This document shows positions 46,453 through 56,764 of a stretch of DNA of 64,000 bases, one piece after another. Made by a program: the position numbers and the translations under genes. This stretch comes from Sporobolomyces roseus (lineage: Eukaryota > Basidiomycota > Microbotryomycetes > Sporidiobolales > Sporidiobolaceae): assembly GCA_016617785.1 (NCBI GenBank), contig JADILM010000009.1, forward strand, positions 434,001 to 498,000, in the 5' to 3' direction. Under the pieces are notes generated by a model. That model did no database searches. It was not told the DNA's origin and saw only the letters and a list, made by a program, of their open reading frames with translations. Numbering within the stretch: the stretch's first letter is position 1; every line of letters begins with the position of its first letter.

Positions 46453-49341
46453 ATGTCGAACTACAAGGACTACTCACAACATGCGCAAGTTCCGCGAGAG
46501 ACGCAGCCAAACTCGTTAGTTTTTCCTCTCTTTCCCTCTTTCCTTTCCCCCCACCTCTGCCGGCAAGGTCGCCCGATGTCAACAATGAACACTGACTTGC
46601 CCCCGTCCAACACAGGCAATTCGAGAGTGGAGGAAATACTCGAGGAATGCAAGGGGAGAAGAATTGGGCAAACATGTCGACAAAGGAATTGCAGGAAGCA
46701 GCAAAAGACAATCATGATCGACCGCTAGGAACTTTCATGGGAGACTATCACGTCAAAGGGAAAGAGGGACCAGAAGAAGCTGTGAGTAGGAGCAATCTCC
46801 CCGTTCCTGCGAAAGAGCCAGAATTGACTATTTCGAAAACGATTGCAGTACGTCGAGAACGCAAACCCTTTCGGGAACAACAGTCATCCCCTAGCGGAGA
46901 ACGATAGGGGAGATGTAGGACAGGCGTATGGAGGAGGATACGAGGAAGACGACGGTTATTAGTGAGTCGCGAGATCTCGTTAAGACAATCTGTTCGGCGT
47001 TTCTCAACTCGGCTCTTTTCTCACAGTGCTGAACCCGTCGGACGTTCTTCATTCGGTCACGAGAAACGACCTCACGAGACAACATACGAAAATCGAGCAC
47101 CAGTCGGAGCAGGCTACGAATCGAAACGAACTCCTCGACCTGATGCGACTACCTCGACAAACGCCATGAACTACGATCCGAACGATCAGCAATTCACGAA
47201 CGACGTCACGAATCGACCTGATTACCCAACCCAAACCTTCATCCGAAAATGCTTTCTTTTCGGATTCCAAGCAGCATCGGCAGGCGGAACTTCAGCAGCT
47301 TTCGGTTTGATCGTCGTCCTCTCCATCGCTTCGCACATCTTCCGACGTATCAGTCCGTTTCACAAGGATCCGCCGAGACCGCCAGTCGAAAAGGCTTGGG
47401 AGGAGAGAATCAGTGGTGAGCGATTCTCGGGGAGAGCTCAATATTACGCTGAATACTTTGGCTACGAGTGCGAGGACCTCGAAGTTGAGACGGAGGATGG
47501 ATTCGTATTGCGTCTTCATCACCTCATCTCGAAGAAACACGAGAAGCGTAAGTTCCTCCTACGTTTCGCTGTCACCGTTCACTCTGCTGATTGAGACTTT
47601 TTCGTCTGCAGGCGGTCACCCGGTCATTCTACAGCACGGTATATTGTCGAACTCGGTCACTTACAGTGAGGAAACGATTTGTCGCATCTTCTCTCGACCT
47701 CGAGCTGATGCAGGAACGGCGTTCCTTTCACAGTGGTCAACGAAGAACGCTCTCTAGCTTTCTGGCTTCTCGAACAAGGCTACGACGTCTACCTCAGTAA
47801 CATTCGAACGAATTTCAAGATGCCTCATCGTCATGTGAGCTTTCTTTTGGATCCTCTCGCATCGCATCGCTTAAAAACTGATCCGTTCTTTTTCGACGGG
47901 TCAGTTCTCTCGCAGCGATCCTCGATACTGGGCTTGGGATGTCAAGGATATCGGAATGTACGATGTCCCCGCCATCGTCGAACATGTTCTCAAAGAGACC
48001 GGAGTCAAGGTGAGCTTTCGACTCTCACTTCTTGAATCCAAACCAAGACTGTGCTCACACAGCCCCTCCCTCAGCCTACCTGGATCGGCCACTCACAAGG
48101 AGCTTCGACCAGTAAGTCCTCTCTCGCTTAATTCTCCTTCGTCCTCTTTCGCTCATCTCGCTCATAATCTCGTTCTTGCTTCGCAGTGTTCCTCGCGCTC
48201 TCACGCGGCATCCGCCCTGATATTGGAAACAAGATCTCCTCCTTTATTGCTCTCGCCCCAGCAGTTTACGCCGGTCCAGTGCTTCGCAAATTCCCTTTCT
48301 CCCTTATGCGACGATTCAAAGGTCGAACTGCTTGGAGACTTGCTTTCGGGGGTGAGCTTCTTCCCGTCTTCTAGCCGACGAACATACTGGAGCTGACAAT
48401 GGGTGAGATCTGCAGTTCGAGAGTTCATTCCTATCATTTCGATCTTGCAAGCTCTTTTACCATCTTGGTTCTTTGGTCATATCGCCGCTGTCGTTTTCGC
48501 TTTCATCTTCGGGTTCCATGATCACAACTGTACGCTCTCTCAAGCTTTCAGACCTTTCGAACAGTCACTGAAGTGCACGCTTGAGAGCGAACAGGGCTGA
48601 AACGTCAAATCCCGAAGTACTTCAGAACTGTAGCTGTCGCAAACTCGAGTGAACTCCTCTACTGTGAGCCCGCATACTCTGCATTCTAGTCGATCCGACC
48701 GTTCGGAGTAGACGCTGACTAGGTTCTTTATACTCCTCTTCTTCATTGCTTTTTTGAACGATTCACCATTTTCAGGGTGTAAGCCTTCCTCTTCTCTCGT
48801 CTCCTCTGCTTCCTTTCCCCCGTTCCGCAATTCTGTATGCTGACACGCCTCGCTCTTCCTAGACATGTCGGTCCTCTCTTACGAGAACTGCATGTTCGAC
48901 ACCCGATCTTCCGAGCCTTGGTTCCCAGAGTCCTTCCCACCTCTCGCCGTCTTCTACGGTACTCTCGACAATCTCGTACTCGGTAAACCACTCGTAGAGA
49001 GGATAAGGAGTCATGAACCGAACGTGAGAATGATCAAAGCTGTCGCTTTGGAGAATTACGGTTAGTCTCGGAACCTCCAATCTCTCTTCTAGAATGCTAA
49101 GCTGACTCTCGCTCGTCTCCGTCTGTAGAGTACGTTCTCTTCCCGATTGCGCGATCGATGCTTCTAGTTGTGATCCTTACTAACCCCTTTCCTTCGTCGG
49201 TTCCCGTTTTCGCTTCTTTCGTTCTTTAGACATCAAGATCCTCTGTGGGCCTACACAGCCGTACAAGAGTGTTACTTGGGTATTCGAGAAGTAATCGAAG
49301 AAACCAAGAATGGCTATGCTCCAATCTCGAGGGAAAGATAA
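46453..49341 (+). CDS. Membrane-anchored acid lipase/steryl esterase-type hydrolase
   Basis: Predicted 15-exon CDS: join(46453..46514,46616..46781,46849..46961,47027..47547,47612..47665,47734..47834,47905..48009,48075..48111,48187..48351,48416..48529,48595..48663,48776..48778,48863..49060,49129,49230..49341), 606 aa. A cytosolic Gly/Asn/Glu-rich N-terminus precedes a TM segment (AAFGLIVVLSIASHIF). The alpha/beta-hydrolase lipase domain starts near YFGYECEDLEVETEDGFVL. Motifs: ILQHGILSN (oxyanion region), nucleophile GHSQG, Asp in FYGTLDNLV, His in NYEHQDPLWA. Relatives (Yeh1/Tgl1) hydrolyse sterol esters or triacylglycerol at membranes or lipid droplets. The catalytic-His frame requires a one-base exon at 49129; a three-base exon at 48776-48778 is optional. 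Confidence 0.85.
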
Positions 49342-50001
49342 AGCCTTGAAACGAAAAGAGGGTGAGCTCCATCTCTCCTTCCTCTCGTCTTTGCCTGAGC
49401 TGAACATTCCTGTTTCTTTCGTGTGATAGAGCAATGTGTATCATATATCTATATATCTATATCTCGAGTTGGTTGAAGAAGTTCAGCGTGCGTCTCAGGT
49501 GTCTCTGCGAATGCTGGATTAGGGTTCTCGACAACTCTCCATGAGCTTGTGTATTCCTTTCTATTCTGTTTCTATCTCCATCACCGGTGTATCTCTCTCT
49601 CGCTTCTCCCTTGTCAGTGAATGTTGCAATCCGATACGGAATCCGTTGACAAACTTTCGCATGTGAAAGTAAAGAAACGTTTTCCCTCTTGAATAGCTCT
49701 CGATGTAGTAATCGACAGAGCCCTGTTGGTTGACCCCTTCAAAGACGTTCACCATTGGGAGTGTCTGAAGAACGCTTGCGAGGTTCAAGTTGCGAAAGCG
49801 AAATAGGAGAGGGAAAACTTTTCCTCCCTTCTTCTCTCCTCTCTCCCCCTTGTTCACCATTCTATAACCTCGACCATATTCTGTTATCTCTCGACATTCA
49901 AGTAAACCTCCGATAGGGTTAGCCTGAGGATTAGTTTCCCTCTTTGTCTCCTATTCATGTTCAAGTTCAACATCTCATCTTGATCGACCTCGTATAGGAG
50001 T
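49342..50001. promoter_or_regulatory. Intergenic region with short tandem TATATC repeat
   Basis: This 660-base gap holds a TATATCTATA-rich patch at about 49440-49465 just after the lipase gene, a probable 3' end, and the promoter of the following gene. A minus-strand frame at 49561-49860 shows no family motif. Confidence 0.4.
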
Positions 50002-51963
50002 ATGGCAACTCGGCCATTAGCAAATCACGAACTCTCTCACTCTCCACTTCCTTCATCACCTTCCGAACGCGCTTCGAAACCTTCAACGAGTCACTCAATA
50101 AACTCATCTCAACTTCCCTTCACTCCTCCTCCTTCTCTACCTACGACTGCTCCCGGCTCACCAGAGTACAAGGGGAAGCTTCTCACTCCGCAACAACAAA
50201 CGGACAAGTTGAATCGGAGTTCACCAATCGCTTCAACTTCTTCATCTCGGATGAAAGTCAATGGATCAATCACCTCACCAAGCGGTTCCAAGAAGAAAGG
50301 GAAGATGAATTCAGTATTTCTGGATCATGTCGAAGTGTCGGAAATGCCAGAAGGTTATGGAGATCACAATTCGAAACCCATCTTACCCAAGACTCGGGTC
50401 CCTTTCTCTTCTGTCTTCTCGGACGATAGTGCGGATGGATTCGGCTCACCTGGAAAGAGTAAGAGGAGAGGTAGTAGTACGAGGAGGGAAGGGAGGAGGA
50501 TCGTATCGCAAGAAACGACTACTACGACGACGACTCGAAAACTCGAACGAAGGAAAATTCGTTACTCTGCTTCAATCCTCGATGAGATGTCGGATAGTCA
50601 TCTACCTCAACCTATAGAGTCCATCAAGAGTAGCAAGTCACAACCGATCTCAGCCCACCGCTCTCACTCCCCCAGTCACGCTTCTACATCTCGTGCTTAC
50701 TCGCATTCCTCTTCTCGACCAAAACATCGATCTACCGCTTCACCTCGTCGTTCAACCTCTACTCTCTATCCTATGTCACCTCCTCAATCTTCTCCCGCTT
50801 CACCTCGCGTTTCCTCCCATTCCCGTCGTCGCAAATCTTCCTCCGTTTCTCGACCCTCTCGCTTGTCCACGAAAGAACTCGTACTCCATTCCAATTCAGA
50901 CTTCCCTACCTCTCCGTTCGACGATCCTACCGCCTTCGCCAACGCGCTCAGCGATACGACTCTCCCTCTCTTCCGACCCTTTGTCAACATGTTCACTTTC
51001 CTCCTCGTCTCTTCCTTCTGCTGTATGACAGTATCAGCAGTACTCTTCGCTTCTTTCAGCTTGACCTTCTATGATGACTGTGGGAGGAGGTTGAGCGGGT
51101 TCAACAAGAGTTTGAGAGCTGGTGCGAGGAGTATCGAGGGTGGCATTGGAGGAGTCAGGGAAGGAATGGGGAAAATGCTGGGGAATGCTAGAGGAGCTAT
51201 TGACTCTGCTGTCAAAGCTGCTGAAGGAATCACTACGAATGGAGATGAGGATATCGGACAGAGGGGAAATCATCAATCGAAGAGAACTGCTATGCCTACT
51301 GTTACAGAGGAAGATAACGAAGGGGACGATGAGGGAGAGAATGATGAGGATGAGGAACAAATGGGAAGCTCTCAACGTGACCAGGGAAAGAGTACGCCTC
51401 GTTCAAGATCTCGAAACCGTTCTTCTGGAGGAGGAGCGCCTAGAACTCAAGGATGGAGATTCCGACCTTCTCCCGGACCCTCCTCTCTCCGACGCAGCTT
51501 CAATCCTTTCTCTTCCTCCTCGACTCCTCCCTCTCCAGTCGACCCTACTCCTCCATCACCCTCTGAACCACTCCCCTCTGCTTCTTCAGAACACAAATCC
51601 GGATGGGCAACCGATGAAGATGCGTTACCTTACGAAGTGCCTCACCCTACTCCCTACACGTCCCGCCCCGCCTCACCTCACCGTTCTCCTCGCTCTCGAC
51701 AATCTTCTTCCTCCTCCAATACTTCCTCACCTCCCCTCCCTCCTCGTCCTCACCTAGCCGTCCTACTCCCTTCACTCTTCTTCGCCGTCTTCCTCACGCT
51801 CGCGAAACTCGCATACTCGTTCTGGAAAGCCAATAAAGAGAGAGGAGAGGAGTTGAGGAAGCGACAAGAGAGGTTCGAGGAGGAATGGAACAGGAAGAGG
51901 AGGGAGGAGAGTTGGAGGAATCAATATACCTCGACTTCAAGTCAGACTTCATACCACAATTAG
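50002..51963 (+). CDS. Ser-rich protein with two transmembrane segments, unknown
   Basis: Single-exon CDS of 653 aa from ATG 50002. I do not recognise the family. Residues 1-310 are rich in Ser, Pro and Arg with basic patches (SKRRGSSTRREGRRI). A strongly hydrophobic segment follows at about 330-355 (FTFLLVSSFCCMTVSAVLFASF). Next comes an amphipathic glycine/alanine stretch (SIEGGIGGVREGMGKMLGN), which could lie on a membrane surface, then an acidic region (EEDNEGDDEGENDEDEEQ). A second TM segment sits near 595-615 (LAVLLPSLFFAVFLTLA), followed by a charged helix (GEELRKRQERFEEEWNRKRR). The hairpin-like layout with cytosolic ends suggests an ER or lipid-droplet protein, but this is speculation. 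Absence of introns is unusual for this region. Confidence 0.7.
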   Translation: MATRPLANHELSHSPLPSSPSERASKPSTSHSINSSQLPFTPPPSLPTTAPGSPEYKGKLLTPQQQTDKLNRSSPIASTSSSRMKVNGSITSPSGSKKKGKMNSVFLDHVEVSEMPEGYGDHNSKPILPKTRVPFSSVFSDDSADGFGSPGKSKRRGSSTRREGRRIVSQETTTTTTTRKLERRKIRYSASILDEMSDSHLPQPIESIKSSKSQPISAHRSHSPSHASTSRAYSHSSSRPKHRSTASPRRSTSTLYPMSPPQSSPASPRVSSHSRRRKSSSVSRPSRLSTKELVLHSNSDFPTSPFDDPTAFANALSDTTLPLFRPFVNMFTFLLVSSFCCMTVSAVLFASFSLTFYDDCGRRLSGFNKSLRAGARSIEGGIGGVREGMGKMLGNARGAIDSAVKAAEGITTNGDEDIGQRGNHQSKRTAMPTVTEEDNEGDDEGENDEDEEQMGSSQRDQGKSTPRSRSRNRSSGGGAPRTQGWRFRPSPGPSSLRRSFNPFSSSSTPPSPVDPTPPSPSEPLPSASSEHKSGWATDEDALPYEVPHPTPYTSRPASPHRSPRSRQSSSSSNTSSPPLPPRPHLAVLLPSLFFAVFLTLAKLAYSFWKANKERGEELRKRQERFEEEWNRKRREESWRNQYTSTSSQTSYHN

Positions 51964-52296
51964 ATGACCCACCCAAAAAGAGCCACTCACTTCGCTAGCT
52001 TGACTGATACCTTTTTCTCTTTCGCTTTTCGTTCTCAGTACCCCTCTAGACATAGTCGTATCTCCCCTTCTCTCTTCGTTTGATACTACTACTACACTCG
52101 CAATCTTTCACTACGTTCGATGTGACACTTTTCAGTACTAGCTTGTTAAGAGAGCCAAAACAGAGTCAGTTTTCACTACCTCGCAGCTCCAGTGCCTCCG
52201 TTCTGCATTCAGTCGGAACGGGTACATCTCGCGTCCGAAGCAGGCTCGGAGAGCCCTACTCGAAGCTTCACAAGTGTATGAAGCGATGCAATGTAT
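51964..52296. other. Convergent intergenic region
   Basis: This 333-base gap lies between the ends of the two-TM gene (+) and the GPALPP gene (-). No feature is seen. Confidence 0.4.
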
Positions 52297-53266
52297 TCAC
52301 AAGAATCCCGAACTACCAAACCTCCCTCCTAATCCTTTCGCATCTTTGATCATTTCTTTCCTCTTGCCGTCATCCATCATTCTCCCTCCTACACTCATAT
52401 CCCTATCCCTGTCCCATCCTTGTGGTTCCTCTTTATCATCCTTGCCCTTCTTCTTCCCTTTCGAGTGTTGATCCAAAAGCGTTTCTTTCCTACTACTCTT
52501 ATTATGCCTCTCTACTTCCTCCTTCAATGCTCGATCCCGAGCTCTCTTCCTTCTCACCTCGTCCGTCTCCTCTTCCTCCTCGGGCGCATTCTCGGCTTTA
52601 CGTTTCTTACCGAGTGCTTCATCTTGTAGGCGTTGTTGACGTTCTGCTGGGGTCTCGGTCCAGAGATTTGGACCGTCGTTCATCCCTCCCTTGCGAGTTG
52701 ATACTTGTGCTTTGGGTCCGGATTGGAATGAACGAGACTTGAGTTTGGTTGGATCCATGCCTGCAATCGACGGGGATTCGGAGAGTCAGCGATCACACTC
52801 GGACAATCGAAAGCTGCGTCGACTTACTAGACATGAGATCCATCTCTTTAGGAGGAAGTAACATCCATTCTTCCCTCTGTAATTTCCCCTCTCCCTTCTC
52901 CTTCTCCAATCTCTCCTTCTCTCGCTGTCTCTCTTCCCTCTCCAAGAATGCTCGTGCTCCATCATTATCATCCTCTCTACTCACTCCTACAGGTGGAGGT
53001 AAAGGTCCAGGTCCGAAATCTTCCTCTGATTCAGGTGAGGGTTCTCTGCGTGAAGGTCGAGTGAGGTGTGGTGGGAGTTGGGGACCGGCGATAGGTTTCG
53101 AAGGGGCTTGACGGGAGGAGAGGAGTTCTGGTGGTAGGTCTGGAGCGTAGTCTGAGGAAGCGTCGGAATCGTTTCCTTTGTCGTCTTTCGAAGGAGGTGG
53201 TGGTGCAGGTTTCGAAGCGGAAGTGGAAGGGAGGAGGTGAGCGGGGATTTCTGGACCGATGCCCAT
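52297..53266 (-). CDS. GPALPP/DUF3752 domain protein
   Basis: CDS complement(join(52297..52760,52828..53266)), 300 aa. The N-terminus carries repeated GPxLPP-type motifs that define the family: IGPEIPAHLLP, AGPQLPPHL and FGPGPLPPPVG. The DUF3752 region follows: REEWMLLPPKEMDLMSSMDP across the 67-nt intron, then TRKGGMNDGPNLWTETPAE, a Lys/Arg/Glu-rich helix and the end KEMIKDAKGLGGRFGSSGFL. The family is nuclear and of unclear function. The start lies 51 bases after the TFB5 stop on the same strand, so the two genes are tightly stacked. Splicing from TFB5 into LAKMGIGPE would also be in frame, but an alternative TFB5 end exon explains that gene better. Confidence 0.85.
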
Positions 53267-53316
53267 CTTTGCGAGCTAATAGAGGGGAAGTAAGGGAGTG
53301 TGAAGGGGTGATGAGT

Positions 53317-53728
53317 TTATTCTTCGTCTCCTCCTTGAGCGTAATGATTCTTTTCCAATTCCAATTCCAATTCCTGTATACCCTCGAGCTTCTCTATCAG
53401 CTTGTTGAAGTTGCTAGAGTAAGAGAGAGGGAGCTTACGTCTTGTACTCTATCAACGTAATCGTTTGCGATTAATAAATGAGTATCGTCCAAATCTGCAA
53501 TGATGAATCTACCCAAGTTGCCACTCTCGTCGAGTTGTAATAGGATTTGTTTCACTGCTGGATCACTGTTGCTCGAGCCTTGGTGAGCGAGTGAGGAAAG
53601 ATTTGAGATGAAAGGGAAGTGAGAGCGAACCAGGTGATGAGAACTCCTGTGGATTGAATAGAGTGGGTCAGTGGGATGACAAGAGGGTTGGTAAAGAGTT
53701 GTAGCTTACCTCTAGTCGCCTTGACCAT
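53317..53728 (-). CDS. TFB5: TFIIH subunit Tfb5 (TTDA/GTF2H5 homologue)
   Basis: CDS complement(join(53317..53400,53439..53565,53631..53646,53710..53728)), 81 aa. Tfb5 is the smallest core TFIIH subunit; it stabilises p52/Tfb2 and supports nucleotide-excision repair. The product MVKATRGVLITCDPAVKQ, LLQLDES, FIIADLDDTHLLI, VDRVQD follows the family throughout (CDP motif, DLDDTHL motif). The C-terminal helix LIEKLEGIQELELELEKNHY is contributed by the last exon. Exons 1 and 2 are only 19 and 16 nt, and the last intron is 38 nt, the shortest convincing intron in the window. At 81 aa it is slightly longer than yeast (72 aa) and human (71 aa). Confidence 0.92.
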
Positions 53729-54128
53729 ACGTTGATGGGAAGTAGAAAGTCAACCGCAAGAATCTCATCGCTCGCGGGGAACCTCGAAGTTCGCACACTT
53801 CATTCTGAAAATTCTGACGAGGAGTTGCCTTCTCGTAGATACATGGACCGCGCCGGACGATAGCTAGTTTTTCAAAGTGCGAACTTTTTTCGATTTCGCA
53901 AAGGTCTCGTTTTGACGTTCTCTCCTATTGGGATCAAGAGCTTTCGCACATCAAGCGAAACCATTGCAAGGAGAAGGATTCGAGCAGAGTCATTGCAAGG
54001 GCTAGAATAAGAGAATGGTCAAGAAAAGGAAGAAAGAGACTCTCGAATGCGAAAAAGCGGATCAGTCAACGCAAGTCATTCGCCATAAAGGTAGTCTAGC
54101 TGAAAAGGGCTCGATTGGAAGGTGCCGT
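53729..54128. promoter_or_regulatory. TFB5 promoter region with repeated TTTCGCA words
   Basis: This 400-base region upstream of TFB5 contains TTTCGCA at 53894-53900 and 53942-53948 and its complement TGCGAAA at 54049-54055, plus a partial copy (GTGCGAAC) near 53878. The density suggests a regulatory element. No gene is visible. Confidence 0.45.
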
Positions 54129-55300
54129 CTAGAGACGACTGACAGGTACGAAGGCCTTCGATAAGGAACGTTGAGTCGAGGGGGGAGGATGATCCTGGGG
54201 GTTCGAGAAGAATTGCGGTTTTCGCGTCGGCATGACGGCCCAAGCAGAGTTTGCCGTTGCCCCTTGATCCAGACGAAGCTTGTGAAGGGATGGTAAACGG
54301 AGGCCAGGGCTCTGGGATGGTGCATGAGGATGAGTTGGCGATGGATGCGAAGAGTGCTGACTGTGATGGTGAGAGCTAGGTTCTCGAGAGGGGTCGCCTG
54401 CTGCTGATTGTGAGCGAGGACGAGGGACGTGAGAGGATGAAACTTCCACCGCCGCCGCTCTCGCAGTTGCTATTTCTCTGAGCTTCGCCTGTTGTTCATC
54501 GGTGAGAACGGATTCGACAACCTGTTCCTTGACCTCGTCGTTCTGCATCAGTAGAGAGCGTCAGTAATCATCACTCTCCTCCCCCTAGCTTAGGATGAGT
54601 CAGAGAAGAGCGAGGGAACGAACGTCGTAAACGAATTGATACTCTTTGTCGTCGAACCATCGGCCGGGACATAGCTCGGTACTTTGCTTTGGGTTCTTTG
54701 GACATAAACCTTTGTCAAGATGTTCAGTGTTTGGTCCGGACCTGTGAGGGAAGTGGCGTGAGTACGGACGAACGAGACGCGACTGAAGGAGGAGCGAACG
54801 AGAGGCGGTAGAAAGCGCTTTCACATTGCTCGCATCCCCATTTATCGCCGCCCGGAACGTGAACCCTCTTCTGATGTTTTTTGATGTCCTAGAAGCCCCG
54901 GAGACTCGTGAGATGAACGTAGACTCTCGAAGGGGAAAAAACGAAATTGACGCACGCTTGGCGAGTTGCAACTGAAATTACAGTACGGGCACCACTTGAG
55001 TTTACTGGAGTCACCGAGATGCACCTGGCGTACATGGCGGTGGTACGTCTGCAAGAACGATGTCAGCACCCGGCCGGCGAGTTAGGGGTCAGAAAGAAAG
55101 CAATTACACCTAGAGTACTGTAATGGGGCCTTCGGCAGCCCTCTGCGAACGGGCACTGAAACTTGACAGTGCCGTCAAAGTCCAGCTCCTTGGGTGACCT
55201 GATTTGCTCCGCCGGAATGCCAGAAGTTGGCATGTAGGAGTCTTGAACGAAAGTAGGGGCGAAAGTCGATCGAAGCTCGGTGAAGTCGATGTCCAGAGAT
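54129..55300 (-). CDS. C2H2 zinc-finger protein
   Basis: Exons recognised on the minus strand: 54129..54542, 54624..54741, 54800..54888, 54956..55048 and a 5' exon of about 55092..55300. Fingers: CPFAEGC with HRHVRQVH, CPYCNFSC with KKHQKRVH, and CEQCESAFYRLS leading to TEHLDKGLC. The 5' exon carries an acidic/aromatic stretch before the fingers (SLDIDFTELRSTFAPTF), which looks like a transactivation segment, so the start is probably further upstream. The C-terminus is Ser/Pro/His-rich (SSHHHSQHSSHPSP) after a short helix (VLTDEQQAKLREIATARAAA). The junction between the 55092 exon and the 55048 exon is off by two bases in every splice combination I tried. Probably a DNA-binding regulator. Confidence 0.6.
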
Positions 55301-55815
55301 CGAGTGCTCAGTCAGAGGTGAAGAGAGAGGGGGAGAGAGGGGGAGAAAGAGAAGGGAGGGAGGAGATTGAGAGCGTCGGGTTTAGAGAGGGACGCGACCA
55401 AAGCGATGAGTACGGGGAACGTCGCCACTTGGTACTTGCATCCCTCGTGCAAAGCGCTGTCGAAGCTGGAGTAGATCGAAGCTCATATCAGAGGCTAATC
55501 TTGAGGGTTTGACGAAGCATCAGAGCGAACAAGACGAGAGAAGCGAGCAAGTAGGAATCTCGATTCCAATCGCAAAGCGTACGAGTCTCCTTCTGATCAC
55601 GGTGTTTCGAAGGTGCGACAAGATCTGCAAGGTGCAGCAAGGTTCCGTCGTCTGAGGCTGAATGAGCTGAATCTGCTTGGAGTCTGCGACGAATCGGGTT
55701 CCTGTTCAGTGACAGCGTCAAACGTGAACCGTCAAACTTCGATGCGAGACTCACCTCTAACCGACCTGACTTGCACATTCCGTTGTCGAATGATGCTGTG
55801 ATCCAACTCAATGCC
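55301..55815. other. Region between CPD1 and the zinc-finger gene
   Basis: A GA-rich plus strand (GAGAGGGGGAGAGAGGGGGA near 55325) and a minus-strand frame of 112 aa (55488-55826) with no motif are seen. It may contain the missing 5' exon of the zinc-finger gene. Confidence 0.35.
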
Positions 55816-56538
55816 TCACAGATCATCCAACTTGATTTTCCCTAACACTTCCCAATCCTCGACTTTTCCCACACACTTGACAGCCCAAACCTCTTCCACC
55901 TCCACCTCTCTATGTCCCTTGACCTCATATCTATCATCCCTCATCCCGCATTCTCCCTTCTCCAATTCCCCGATAATACTCTTCGCATTCTTCGTTTCAT
56001 CGTCCAATCCATACATCAACGACAAATGAGGGAAATAATCATCCTCGTCTTGCCTCTTTTCTTTGGGCAATAGATTGCTTCTGACGGCTTGACGGAGTGA
56101 GGAGAGTTGAGCGGAGAGATGGATCTGGGCGAAAAGGTATTGGAAGTAAATTTGAGAGAATGCGTGGGAACCTAATCTTTCGAAAGCGAGGACTAGCTCG
56201 GAGTCTTGTACCTTCTTCCATTCGCTGAGAGTGGTGCGAATGTCGGAAAGAAGTGAAGGAGATGAAGGGAGTTTGGTTAAGAGGGTGATGTGGGACTGGA
56301 ATGAGGGGGTCGAGTGAGTGGACGAGAGTGACTGAATCAAGTCATTGAGATCTGCAAGTCAGAGTTACAACTGTCAGTCTCTCAGGGGACAAGGGACTGA
56401 TAGTGTAACTTGACTTGCCTGATGACGTTCGATATGACGGGACTAGCCAGAGTGCTACTGTATTGATCGAAGCAGCTATGTAGCGAGTCAAGTGAGTGTT
56501 GGACAGAGCGAGCGAGCGAGCGAGAGGGAGTTACCCAT
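55816..56538 (-). CDS. CPD1: 2',3'-cyclic-nucleotide 3'-phosphodiesterase (2H family, Cpd1-type)
   Basis: CDS complement(join(55816..56351,56419..56457,56535..56538)), 192 aa. Cpd1 hydrolyses ADP-ribose 1'',2''-cyclic phosphate from tRNA splicing. The start MVALWLVPSYRTSS matches the family's ALWxxP opening. The two catalytic H-x-T/S motifs are SHITLL (about residue 45) and PHLSLMYG (about residue 125). The first coding exon has only four bases (ATGG); the second has 39. Intron 2 begins with GCAAGT, a GC-AG intron; no GT donor in the vicinity keeps the frame. The minus-strand neighbours are BET4 upstream and the zinc-finger gene downstream. Confidence 0.88.
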
Positions 56539-56764
56539 ATTTGAAGTGAGAGGAAGAAAGGAGAGAGGAATTTCGCAAGTTGGTGAGAGGCTTGAAGACC
56601 TTTCCTCTCGAGAGCTCACGGAAACGGTTGCAATGCAAAGGTAGAACGACAAACTACATTCTCCAGACGAATTATCTTCTACCGGGAACGATTTGAAGAG
56701 CTACAATATCGCACAAATCGACAGAATCGACGATTATCTCCCTTCATCAGTCCCCTTCAACAGC

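Noticed and set aside
52297..53728. A TFB5-GPALPP fusion protein
   Set aside because: Splicing VQD to LAKMGIGPE is in frame, but the last TFB5 exon (LIEKLEGIQEL... with its own stop) after a 38-nt intron restores the known C-terminal helix, and GPALPP has its own ATG, so two genes are simpler.
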